A stretch of 15,839 bases of DNA from UBA6918 sp040754425 (lineage in GTDB: Bacteria; Pseudomonadota; Gammaproteobacteria; Burkholderiales; Thiobacillaceae), in the NCBI GenBank assembly GCA_040754425.1, contig JBFMCR010000033.1:1-15839 (forward strand), in the 5' to 3' direction. Of this stretch, positions 1 to 15,136 are shown piece after piece (the stretch's first letter is position 1; each line of letters starts with the position of its first letter). Position numbers and translations under genes: made by a program. The notes under the pieces were generated by a model. That model was not told the origin of the DNA. It did not search any database and saw only the letters and a list, made by a program, of their open reading frames with translations.

Positions 1-127
1 GCCCGCCAAACTTCTTCGACAAAATGGTGGTGATCGCCGCCGTCAGGGTGGTCTTGCCGTGGTCGACGTGACCAATCGTGCCAACGTTCACGTGCGGCTT
101 CGTACGTTCAAATTTTTCCTTAGACAT
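1..127 (-). CDS. tuf: Elongation factor Tu, N-terminal fragment (cut by window edge)
   Basis: EF-Tu delivers aminoacyl-tRNA to the ribosomal A site as a GTP complex. Only the first 42 codons are inside the window; the rest runs off the left edge. The translation opens MSKEKFERTKPHVNVGTIGH and continues with the P-loop GHVDHGKT, which is the G1 motif of translational GTPases. The ATG at 127-125 has a GAGGA ribosome binding site 7 nt upstream. The gene follows fusA by 35 nt as the last visible cistron of the str operon, the position called tufA in Escherichia coli. A second tuf copy ends at 15685. Identity is certain; the fragment is due to the window edge and shows no sign of gene damage. Confidence 0.97.
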   Translation of the reverse strand, partial: MSKEKFERTKPHVNVGTIGHVDHGKTTLTAAITTILSKKFGG

Positions 128-162
128 GTCTTGATCCTCGTCCTAGATAACTTTGTGCAGAA

Positions 163-2256
<2,094 letters not shown>

Positions 2257-2273
2257 GTCTAGTCAAATCCCCA

Positions 2274-2744
2274 TCAGAAACGGAAATGCGAGAAAGCCTT
2301 GTTGGCTTCTGCCATGCGGTGGACTTCTTCACGCTTCTTCATGGCGGCGCCACGGCCTTCGGCGGCGTCCAGCAACTCGCCGGCCAGACGGGCGTCCATG
2401 GATTTTTCGCCGCGCTTGCGGGCGGCATCGCGCACCCAGCGCATGGCGAGCGCGGTACGACGGGAAGGACGCACTTCGACGGGCACCTGGTAGTTGGCAC
2501 CACCCACGCGACGGCTCTTCACCTCGACGATGGGGCGCACGTTGTTCATGGCGGTGGAGAACACCTCCAGCGGATCCTTGCCGGATTTCTTCGAAATCTG
2601 CTCGAAAGCGCCATACACGATGCGCTCAGCGACGGATTTCTTGCCGCTGATCATGATGGCGTTCATGAATTTGGATACTTCAACGTTGCCGAATTTCGGA
2701 TCCGGCAGGATTTCACGTTTTTCTACTTCGCGACGACGAGGCAT
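2274..2744 (-). CDS. rpsG: Small-subunit ribosomal protein S7
   Basis: S7 binds the 3' major domain of 16S rRNA, nucleates assembly of the 30S head and lines the mRNA exit near the E site. The protein has 156 residues, the usual length, with the family opening MPRRR and the ILPDPKFG signature near residue 12. The basic segment around VPVEVRPSRR and RWVRDAARKRGEKSM is typical. The start has AAAGGA 8 nt upstream. It lies 61 nt after rpsL and 17 nt before fusA. In E. coli S7 represses its own operon by binding the rpsL-rpsG spacer; the spacer here is shorter and I see no clear matching structure, so regulation by S7 is only inferred from the family. Confidence 0.99.
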   Translation of the reverse strand: MPRRREVEKREILPDPKFGNVEVSKFMNAIMISGKKSVAERIVYGAFEQISKKSGKDPLEVFSTAMNNVRPIVEVKSRRVGGANYQVPVEVRPSRRTALAMRWVRDAARKRGEKSMDARLAGELLDAAEGRGAAMKKREEVHRMAEANKAFSHFRF

Positions 2745-2805
2745 GTCTTCAGTCCTTTAAAAATCTTCAGCCGATGATCAGGCAGCTTTCTGGCGTTGTC
2801 CTGAC

Positions 2806-3183
2806 TCAAGCAGCCTTCGGCCGCTTGGCACCGTACTTCGAACGCGCCTGCTTGCGATCCTTCACGCCCGCGGTGTCCAGCGAACCGCGCACGGTGTGGT
2901 AACGCACACCCGGCAAGTCCTTGACACGACCACCGCGGATCAGCACCACGGAGTGCTCCTGCAGGTTGTGACCTTCGCCGCCGATGTAGCTGATGACCTC
3001 GAAGCCGTTGGTCAGGCGCACCTTGCAGACCTTCCGCAGCGCGGAGTTCGGCTTCTTGGGAGTGGTGGTGTACACGCGAGTGCACACACCACGCTTCTGC
3101 GGACAGGCCTGCATGGCAGGCACCTTGCTCTTGGTCACCGGAGCCTTGCGCGGCTTGCGGATCAGCTGGTTAATCGTTGGCAT
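2806..3183 (-). CDS. rpsL: Small-subunit ribosomal protein S12
   Basis: S12 sits at the decoding centre of the 30S subunit and controls tRNA selection accuracy. The 125-residue protein is full length. It carries TTTPKKPNSALRK with Lys43, and GGRVKDLPGVRYH with Lys88, Asp89 and Pro91 (numbered with the initiator Met). These are the residues where streptomycin-resistance substitutions arise, and all are wild type, so no ribosomal streptomycin resistance is indicated. Asp89 is the residue that RimO methylthiolates in E. coli. It is the first gene of the str operon, 144 nt after rpoC, preceded by a GGAAG 5 nt upstream of ATG, and is served by the promoter at 3303-3331. Confidence 0.99.
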   Translation of the reverse strand: MPTINQLIRKPRKAPVTKSKVPAMQACPQKRGVCTRVYTTTPKKPNSALRKVCKVRLTNGFEVISYIGGEGHNLQEHSVVLIRGGRVKDLPGVRYHTVRGSLDTAGVKDRKQARSKYGAKRPKAA

Positions 3184-3219
3184 CTAAGCTTCCGTTCAGT
3201 CTATGTCTCAAAACAGCCA

Positions 3220-3251
3220 TTAAAACAACCGGGACGGCCTGCGCCGTCCCG
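3220..3251 (-). terminator. Intrinsic terminator or attenuator between rpoC and rpsL
   Basis: On the minus strand a 9-bp perfect GC-rich stem (CGGGACGGC with GCCGTCCCG, plus coordinates 3230-3238 and 3243-3251) encloses a GCAG tetraloop and is followed by the T-rich stretch GTTGTTTTA. This has the form of a rho-independent terminator, with an imperfect U-tract. It would end or reduce read-through from rpoBC. Because a promoter lies upstream of it at 3303-3331, the hairpin is also inside the leader of the str operon, so it could work as an attenuator there. Which role dominates cannot be told from sequence. Confidence 0.72.
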
Positions 3252-3302
3252 TTGCGTAGGATTCATGCATTCCGGCCGGAGAAGCCGGAAAAAAGACGCA
3301 TG

Positions 3303-3327
3303 ATTCTATGTAGGCACTGCCCCCTTG

Positions 3328-3331
<4 letters not shown>
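3303..3331 (-). promoter_or_regulatory. Sigma70-type promoter for the str operon, overlapping the rpoC stop
   Basis: The minus strand has a perfect -35 TTGACA (3331-3326), a 17-nt spacer and a -10 TAGAAT (3308-3303, five of six matches to TATAAT). The rpoC stop codon TGA is part of the -35 hexamer. The expected start is near 3296, giving a leader of roughly 110 nt before rpsL. It is the best promoter match I found in the intergenic regions, and its position upstream of rpsL fits the str operon promoter of related bacteria. Activity is inferred from the match only. Confidence 0.72.
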
Positions 3332-7524
<4,193 letters not shown>

Positions 7525-7539
7525 CGTTTTCTCCAGTTA

Positions 7540-7614
7540 GGAGTGAGGAGTTAGGAGTGAGGAGCCGGGGCTTGACTGTCTTTTACTCTTCAGGCCTCTC
7601 TCCTCACGCCTCAC
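7540..7614. repeat. Heptamer repeat element 1, opposed arms, in the rpoB-rpoC spacer
   Basis: The plus strand has four consecutive 7-bp units (GGAGTGA, GGAGTTA, GGAGTGA, GGAGCCG) at 7540-7567, a 26-nt middle part, and three units in the opposite orientation (GCCTCTC, TCCTCAC, GCCTCAC) at 7594-7614. The arms can pair as GTGAGGAG with CTCCTCAC, plus a second short helix. It fills most of the 99-nt spacer and ends close to the rpoC ribosome binding site. Units of the same type are found at 15617-15680. No coding potential is apparent; function unknown. Confidence 0.75.
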
Positions 7615-7623
7615 TAAAATTCG

Positions 7624-11697
<4,074 letters not shown>

Positions 11698-11789
11698 GGG
11701 GTCTCCTTGGATATGGCTGGTTGCGGAGCGATTCCGGTAACGACGCGGCCGTCGTCAAGCGCTCAATTCCGGTACACGCAAATAGCACA

Positions 11790-11817
11790 ACCCGGAGACC
11801 AAAAAATGGCTCCGGGT
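11790..11817 (-). promoter_or_regulatory. Stem-loop in the rplL-rpoB spacer, proximal to rpoB
   Basis: On the minus strand ACCCGGAG and CTCCGGGT pair over 8 bp (11817-11810 with 11797-11790). The stem can continue with CCA/TGG after a single-base bulge, leaving a T-rich loop. No U-tract follows the stem, so it is not a standard terminator. In E. coli this spacer holds a partial attenuator and an RNase III site that separate ribosomal protein from polymerase expression. A similar job here is inference from position. Confidence 0.5.
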
Positions 11818-11836
11818 ATGCCGTTTGCGTGTGCCG

Positions 11837-11863
11837 CCTTCGCGGGCCGGCGACCCGCGAAGG
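11837..11863 (-). promoter_or_regulatory. Strong stem-loop directly after rplL (attenuator or processing site candidate)
   Basis: A perfect 10-bp stem, CCTTCGCGGG with CCCGCGAAGG, surrounds a 7-nt loop and begins 9 nt after the rplL stop codon. There is no run of T next to it. It is the first of two stem-loops between rplL and rpoB, the place where E. coli reduces transcription into rpoBC and cleaves the transcript. Function is inferred from position and stability only. Confidence 0.55.
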
Positions 11864-11872
11864 GACACAGTC

Positions 11873-12256
11873 TTACTTGACCTCGACGGTGGCGCCGGCG
11901 TCTTCCAGCTGCTTTTTCAGCGCGTCGGCGTCTGCCTTGCTGATGCCTTCCTTCACGGGCTTCGGTGCGCCGTCGACCAGGTCCTTGGCTTCCTTCAGGC
12001 CCAGGCCGGTGGCAGCACGCACCACCTTGATCACTTCCACCTTCTTCTCGCCGGCGGCAGTCAGCACGACGGTGAATTCGGTTTTCTCTTCAGCGGCGGG
12101 GGCGCCACCGCCGGCGGCGGGGGCGGCGGCCACCGCCACGGCAGCGGCAGCGGCGGAAACGCCGAACTTCTCTTCCATTTCCTTGATGAGCTCGGACAGC
12201 TCCAGCACGGTCATGCCGGCGATGGCGTCGAGGATTTCAGCTTTGGATGCAGCCAT
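11873..12256 (-). CDS. rplL: Large-subunit ribosomal protein L7/L12
   Basis: L7/L12 forms the flexible stalk of the 50S subunit, bound as dimers to L10, and recruits and stimulates the translational GTPases. The 127-residue protein shows the three standard parts: an N-terminal dimer and L10-binding domain (about 1-33), an Ala/Gly-rich hinge (about 35-57) and a compact C-terminal domain (about 60-127) with the conserved EKKVEVIKVVR and GLGLKEAKDLVDGAPKPVKE region. The ATG has AGGAG 6 nt upstream, a stronger start than the TTG of rplJ, which fits the need for several L12 copies per L10. The upstream spacer contains the assembly gap, so its true length is uncertain (109 nt if the flanking copies are one sequence, 172 nt if two tandem copies). 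Confidence 0.99.
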   Translation of the reverse strand: MAASKAEILDAIAGMTVLELSELIKEMEEKFGVSAAAAAVAVAAAPAAGGGAPAAEEKTEFTVVLTAAGEKKVEVIKVVRAATGLGLKEAKDLVDGAPKPVKEGISKADADALKKQLEDAGATVEVK

Positions 12257-12309
12257 TTCTAACTCCTGTCAAATGTACGAATAGATGAATGATGAATGTC
12301 GTTCAGGCA

Positions 12310-12382
12310 GCCTGCTTTTAGTTCCGGCATAACCTGAAGGTTAGCCTTCACTGAAAGCATGCGGCTTACGCCGCCTGCTTTT
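12310..12382. repeat. 73-bp sequence flanking the gap, copy 1
   Basis: This 73-bp stretch is identical to 12483-12555. Both its ends are the same 10-mer, GCCTGCTTTT, so it reads as 10-mer, 53-bp core, 10-mer. It includes a copy of the last codons of rplJ and the spacer after it. A small hairpin, TGAAGG-TTAG-CCTTCA, lies at 12335-12350. It is either one end of a tandem array with a 63-bp period or a contig overlap duplicated by scaffolding. Confidence 0.9.
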
Positions 12383-12482
12383 NNNNNNNNNNNNNNNNNN
12401 NNNNNNNNNNNNNNNNNNNNNNNNNNNNNNNNNNNNNNNNNNNNNNNNNNNNNNNNNNNNNNNNNNNNNNNNNNNNNNNNNN
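12383..12482. other. Assembly gap of 100 N
   Basis: Exactly 100 undetermined bases, a common placeholder for a gap of unknown size. It sits between two identical 73-bp sequences, so the real distance may be negative (an overlap) or may hide further tandem copies. No gene is interrupted: rplJ is complete on the right side and rplL on the left. Confidence 0.98.
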
Positions 12483-12555
12483 GCCTGCTTTTAGTTCCGG
12501 CATAACCTGAAGGTTAGCCTTCACTGAAAGCATGCGGCTTACGCCGCCTGCTTTT
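12483..12555. repeat. 73-bp sequence flanking the gap, copy 2 (covers the rplJ end)
   Basis: Identical to 12310-12382. This copy joins directly to rplJ and contains its last codons and stop. The hairpin TGAAGG-TTAG-CCTTCA is at 12508-12523. The shared terminal 10-mer (12483-12492 and 12546-12555) is a direct repeat of the kind that promotes slippage or short recombination to give tandem copies. Confidence 0.9.
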
Positions 12556-13063
12556 GATCGCGGACAGCGGCCAGGCCACGCACAAACTTGGTGGGAACCT
12601 CGTTGAGCGTGCGGACGAACTGGGCGATCGGCGCCTGCATGGTGCCAAGCAGCTTGGCGAGCAGTTCTTCACGGCTGGGCATGTTGGCCAGGTTCGCCAC
12701 GTCGGCAGCCGACATGACGAAATTGGGCATGGCCCCACCCTTGATCACGAACATTTCCTTGCCCTTGGCAAAGTCGTTCATGACCTTGGCGGCCGCAACG
12801 GGGTCCTTGGAAATACCGTAGACGAGCGGCCCGACCATCTGGTCGGACAGCTTCTCGAACGGCGTTCCCTGAACCGCGCGGCGCGCCAGGGTGTTCTTGA
12901 TGACGCGGAAATAAACACCGCTCTTGCGCGCGTTGGCACGCAGGTTGGTGAGGTCCGCGACACCCGTGCCGCGATACTCGGCCAACACCACGGCCTGGGC
13001 GTCCGCAATCTGCGCGGACACTTCGGCTACGACGGCCTTTTTCTCTTCCAGATTCAGACTCAA
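12539..13063 (-). CDS. rplJ: Large-subunit ribosomal protein L10, TTG start
   Basis: L10 anchors the L7/L12 dimers to 23S rRNA at the base of the stalk, and in E. coli the L10-L12 complex represses its own translation. From the TTG at 13063 the product is 174 residues, the usual length, beginning MSLNLEEKKAVVAEVSAQIA as in betaproteobacterial L10. Conserved segments YRGTGVADLTNLR and RVIKNTLARRA follow, and the C-terminus binds L12. The TTG is chosen because AAAGGAG stands 6 nt upstream and family similarity begins there; the next in-frame ATG upstream (13147) would add 28 residues of unrelated sequence. It lies 318 nt after rplA and has its own leader with hairpins. Confidence 0.97.
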   Translation of the reverse strand: MSLNLEEKKAVVAEVSAQIADAQAVVLAEYRGTGVADLTNLRANARKSGVYFRVIKNTLARRAVQGTPFEKLSDQMVGPLVYGISKDPVAAAKVMNDFAKGKEMFVIKGGAMPNFVMSAADVANLANMPSREELLAKLLGTMQAPIAQFVRTLNEVPTKFVRGLAAVRDQKQAA

Positions 13064-13069
13064 GGTCTT

Positions 13070-13076
13070 CTCCTTT
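13070..13076 (-). promoter_or_regulatory. Ribosome binding site that fixes the rplJ TTG start
   Basis: AAAGGAG on the minus strand, 6 nt before TTG. Strong Shine-Dalgarno match; the upstream in-frame ATG at 13147 has no comparable site. Confidence 0.85.
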
Positions 13077-13080
13077 AAAA

Positions 13081-13102
13081 GCGGGGCGATGATCCGCCCC
13101 AC
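13081..13102 (-). promoter_or_regulatory. GC-rich stem-loop just upstream of the rplJ ribosome binding site
   Basis: The minus strand folds as GTGGGGCG, loop GATCAT, CGCCCCGC: an 8-bp stem with one G-U pair. It is followed at once by TTTT and then the AAAGGAG site of rplJ. The position fits a translational or transcriptional control element of the rplJL leader, where L10-L12 acts in E. coli. I cannot identify an L10 kink-turn site with confidence, so its function is inferred. Confidence 0.5.
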
Positions 13103-13154
13103 GGCTGGCGACCTTGACAGGAGTAATTCCCGTTTTGGGTGCGCCATCTGCGTA

Positions 13155-13291
13155 GGGTTCAGGGTTCAGGGATCAGGATTCAGGGATCAGAAAAAATCCC
13201 TTATCTTTGCCCTTGCCCCTTCAATTGAGCAGCAGTCCGGTTCCAGTCCCGGGGATCGTTTGCTGAATCCTGATCCCTGAATCCTGATCCC
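13155..13291. repeat. Heptamer repeat element 3 with a perfect 22-bp inverted stem, rplA-rplJ spacer
   Basis: Five 7-bp units on the plus strand (GGGTTCA, GGGTTCA, GGGATCA, GGATTCA, GGGATCA) run from 13155 to 13189. A middle part of about 74 nt follows, then four units in the opposite sense (TGAATCC, TGATCCC, TGAATCC, TGATCCC) at 13264-13291. Positions 13169-13190 are perfectly complementary to 13270-13291, a 22-bp stem. The middle part has no gene or recognised motif. It lies in the transcribed spacer between rplA and rplJ, so the stem would form in the mRNA unless a promoter lies below it. It shares the 7-bp period and arm layout with elements 1 and 2 but has a different unit sequence. Confidence 0.85.
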
Positions 13292-13320
13292 CGACCGCCA
13301 CCCCTACGGTCTTGGATAAC

Positions 13321-13354
13321 CCCGGCCCCGCGATGCGAACACCGCGGGGCCGGG
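13321..13354 (-). promoter_or_regulatory. Very stable 12-bp stem-loop after rplA
   Basis: CCCGGCCCCGCG pairs perfectly with CGCGGGGCCGGG around a 10-nt loop, starting 27 nt after the rplA stop. No T-run follows on the minus strand (GGTTATCC), so it is not a standard intrinsic terminator. It could pause polymerase, protect the mRNA 3' end after processing or divide L11-L1 from L10-L12 expression. These roles are inferred from position. Confidence 0.6.
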
Positions 13355-13381
13355 CCCAAAATTGCTTATTTGTTCAAATAC

Positions 13382-14077
13382 TTATGCGTTCAAAGTGGTC
13401 TGATCCACGCGCACGCCCACCCCCATGGTGCTGGAGACGGACAGCTTCTTCATGTACACACCCTTGGACGCGGCCGGCTTGGCTTTGTTCAAAGCCTCGA
13501 CCAAGGCCAGCAAATTCACCTTCAGGTCGTCCGGCGAGAACGAGGCGCGGCCGATGGTGCAATGCACGATGCCGCCCTTGTCGGTGCGGTACTGCACCTG
13601 GCCGGCCTTGGCGTTTTTCACGGCCTCGGCCACGTTCGGCGTCACGGTGCCGACCTTGGGGTTCGGCATCAGGCCGCGCGGGCCGAGGATCTGGCCCAGC
13701 TGACCGACAACGCGCATGGCATCAGGGGTGGCGATGACCACGTCGAAATCCATCTTGCCGGCCTTGATGTCGGCAGCCAGGTCGTCGAAGCCGACGATGT
13801 CGGCACCGGCGGCCTTGGCGGCTTCGGCGTTGGCGCCCTGCGCGAACACAGCCACCCGCACGGTCTTGCCAGTGCCTTTGGGCAGCACGACGGAGCCGCG
13901 CACCATCTGGTCGGATTTGCGCGCATCGATGCCGAGATTCACGGCCACGTCGACGGATTCGTCGAACTTGGCGGTGGCGGTTTCCTTGATCAGCTGCAGG
14001 GCTTCCATGACGGGATAAGCCTTGTTGCGGTCGATCTTCTGCTTGATGGCCTGTAGGCGCTTGGAAATCTTGCTCAT
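13382..14077 (-). CDS. rplA: Large-subunit ribosomal protein L1
   Basis: L1 forms the mobile L1 stalk of the 50S subunit, which helps move deacylated tRNA from the E site; in many bacteria it also represses its operon by binding the mRNA. From the ATG at 14077 the product has 231 residues (E. coli 234) and opens MSKISKRLQAIKQKID. The RNA-binding signature GPRGLMPNPKVGTVT lies at 132-146, and NLGIDARKSDQMVRG at 48-61 is typical. The start is set by GGAGG 7 nt upstream; a TTG two codons earlier is too close to that site. Only 2 nt separate it from the rplK stop, and its ribosome binding site lies in the last rplK codons, so the two are probably translationally coupled. Confidence 0.98.
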   Translation of the reverse strand: MSKISKRLQAIKQKIDRNKAYPVMEALQLIKETATAKFDESVDVAVNLGIDARKSDQMVRGSVVLPKGTGKTVRVAVFAQGANAEAAKAAGADIVGFDDLAADIKAGKMDFDVVIATPDAMRVVGQLGQILGPRGLMPNPKVGTVTPNVAEAVKNAKAGQVQYRTDKGGIVHCTIGRASFSPDDLKVNLLALVEALNKAKPAASKGVYMKKLSVSSTMGVGVRVDQTTLNA

Positions 14078-14079
14078 GT

Positions 14080-14508
14080 TCAAACCTCCGCATCCACGCC
14101 CATGGAACGGGCAGTGCCGGCAATCGTGCGCACCGCGGCGTCCATATCGGCGGCGGTGAGATCTGGCTGTTTGAGCTTGGCGATTTCCTCGAGCTGGGCG
14201 CGGGAAATCTTGCCGACCTTGTCGGTATGCGGCTTGGCAGACCCCTTGTCGAGCTTGATCGCCTTCTTGATCAGCACCGTCGCGGGCGGCGTCTTCATGA
14301 TGAAGGTGAAGCTCTTGTCCGCATAGGCGGTGATCACCACCGGAATGGGCAGGCCCGGTTCCATGCCCTGCGTCTGGGCGTTGAAGGCCTTGCAGAACTC
14401 CATGATGTTAAGGCCCTTTTGACCCAGGGCCGGGCCGATGGGCGGCGAGGGATTCGCTTTGCCCGCCGGCACTTGCAGCTTGATGTAGCCGACTACTTTC
14501 TTAGCCAT
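14080..14508 (-). CDS. rplK: Large-subunit ribosomal protein L11
   Basis: L11 binds the GTPase-associated centre of 23S rRNA and contacts EF-G and RelA; it is needed for the stringent response to uncharged tRNA. The 142-residue protein is full length. The proline-rich PSPPIGPALGQKG (20-32) connects the N-terminal domain, and the C-terminal RNA-binding domain carries KGSAKPHTDKVGKISRAQ and IAGTARSMG. AGGA stands 6 nt upstream of the ATG at 14508. It follows nusG by 94 nt and almost touches rplA. It is the first gene of the L11 unit; any L1 autoregulatory site would be expected in the spacer before it. Confidence 0.99.
   Translation of the reverse strand: MAKKVVGYIKLQVPAGKANPSPPIGPALGQKGLNIMEFCKAFNAQTQGMEPGLPIPVVITAYADKSFTFIMKTPPATVLIKKAIKLDKGSAKPHTDKVGKISRAQLEEIAKLKQPDLTAADMDAAVRTIAGTARSMGVDAEV
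14085..14089 (-). promoter_or_regulatory. Ribosome binding site that fixes the rplA start
   Basis: GGAGG inside the final codons of rplK, 7 nt from the ATG at 14077 and only 1 nt from the alternative TTG at 14083, so ATG is preferred. Confidence 0.8.
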
Positions 14509-14576
14509 GATGTTTCCTGATTAAAGTGAGTCATAACGCGCTTTGGGCGGCCTCGCCACCTACTTGCGCTCCTCTT

Positions 14577-14598
14577 CGGCCCGCCTTTCGGCGGGCCG
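14577..14598 (-). promoter_or_regulatory. GNRA-capped stem-loop between nusG and rplK
   Basis: On the minus strand CGGCCCGCC and GGCGGGCCG form a perfect 9-bp stem closed by a GAAA tetraloop, 4 nt after the nusG stop. No U-tract follows (AAGAGGAG), so termination by the usual mechanism is unlikely. It lies in the spacer where an L11-operon leader or processing site would be expected. Function is inferred only from position. Confidence 0.55.
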
Positions 14599-14602
14599 TT
14601 CG

Positions 14603-15136
14603 TCAGGCCTTCTCGACCTGACCGAATTCCAGCTCGACCGGCGTGGCACGGCCGAAAATAAGCACCGACACGCGCAGCTTGCTCTTGTCGTAATTCACCT
14701 CTTCCACGGTGCCGTTGAAATCGGTGAACGGGCCGTCGATCACGCGCACCGACTGGCCCACCTCGAACAGAATCTTGGGCTTGGGTTTCTCCACGCCCTC
14801 CTTCATCTGGTTCATGATCGCCTCGACCTCCTTTTCGGAGATGGGCGTGGGCTTGGTGGCGGTACCGCCGACAAAACCCGTGACCTTGGGCGTGCTCTTC
14901 ACCAGATGCCAGGTATCGTCGTTCATGTCCATCTGCACCAGCACGTAACCCGGGAAGAACTTGCGTTCGGCGGTCTTCTTCTGACCCGCCTTCATTTCCA
15001 CGACCTCTTCCACCGGCACAAGGATTTCGCCGAACCTGTCCTTCATGCCGGCGCGCTCGATGCGCTCGGCAAGATTGCGCGCAACACTCTTCTCAAAGCC
15101 GGAATAGGCGTGAACGACGTACCAGCGCATGCTCAT
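14603..15136 (-). CDS. nusG: Transcription termination/antitermination factor NusG
   Basis: NusG binds the RNA polymerase clamp, reduces pausing, and through its KOW domain joins Rho or ribosomal protein S10, coupling transcription and translation. The 177-residue protein matches the family: an NGN domain from RWYVVHAYSGFEK (4-16) through ERKFFPGYVLVQM (57-69) to about 95, a linker, and a C-terminal KOW domain (about 124-160) with VIDGPFTDFNGTVEEV. The conserved end FGRATPVELEFGQVEKA is present. The ATG shares its A with the secE stop (TGATG), so translation is coupled. A second ATG two codons downstream (15130) is a possible alternative start. Confidence 0.99.
   Translation of the reverse strand: MSMRWYVVHAYSGFEKSVARNLAERIERAGMKDRFGEILVPVEEVVEMKAGQKKTAERKFFPGYVLVQMDMNDDTWHLVKSTPKVTGFVGGTATKPTPISEKEVEAIMNQMKEGVEKPKPKILFEVGQSVRVIDGPFTDFNGTVEEVNYDKSKLRVSVLIFGRATPVELEFGQVEKA

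Noticed and set aside
3270..3290. Inverted repeat TTCCGGC/GCCGGAA next to a run of six A/T as a terminator
   Set aside because: On the minus strand the T-run comes before the stem, and on the plus strand an A-run follows it, so it has terminator form in neither direction.
7540..7614. CRISPR array or insertion sequence as explanation of the heptamer repeats
   Set aside because: Units are only 7 bp with no spacers, no cas genes, no transposase and no target duplication visible.
11700..11790. A promoter (TTGACG) just upstream of rpoB
   Set aside because: No acceptable -10 hexamer at 16-18 nt from it (GGAATC at 17 nt).
12284..12297. GATGAAT repeated twice upstream of rplL as a fourth heptamer element
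   Set aside because: Only two units and no opposed arm; too weak to separate from chance.
12310..12555. Link between the 63-bp period (9 x 7) at the gap and the heptamer family
   Set aside because: The 63-bp unit has no internal 7-bp repetition, so the number match is probably chance.
13114..13119. TTGACA on the plus strand in the rplJ leader
   Set aside because: No -10 match at the right distance and no plus-strand gene for it to serve.
13064..13147. A 28-residue N-terminal extension of L10 from the ATG at 13147
   Set aside because: Family similarity begins at TTG 13063, which has a strong ribosome binding site; the extension crosses the GC stem-loop of the leader.
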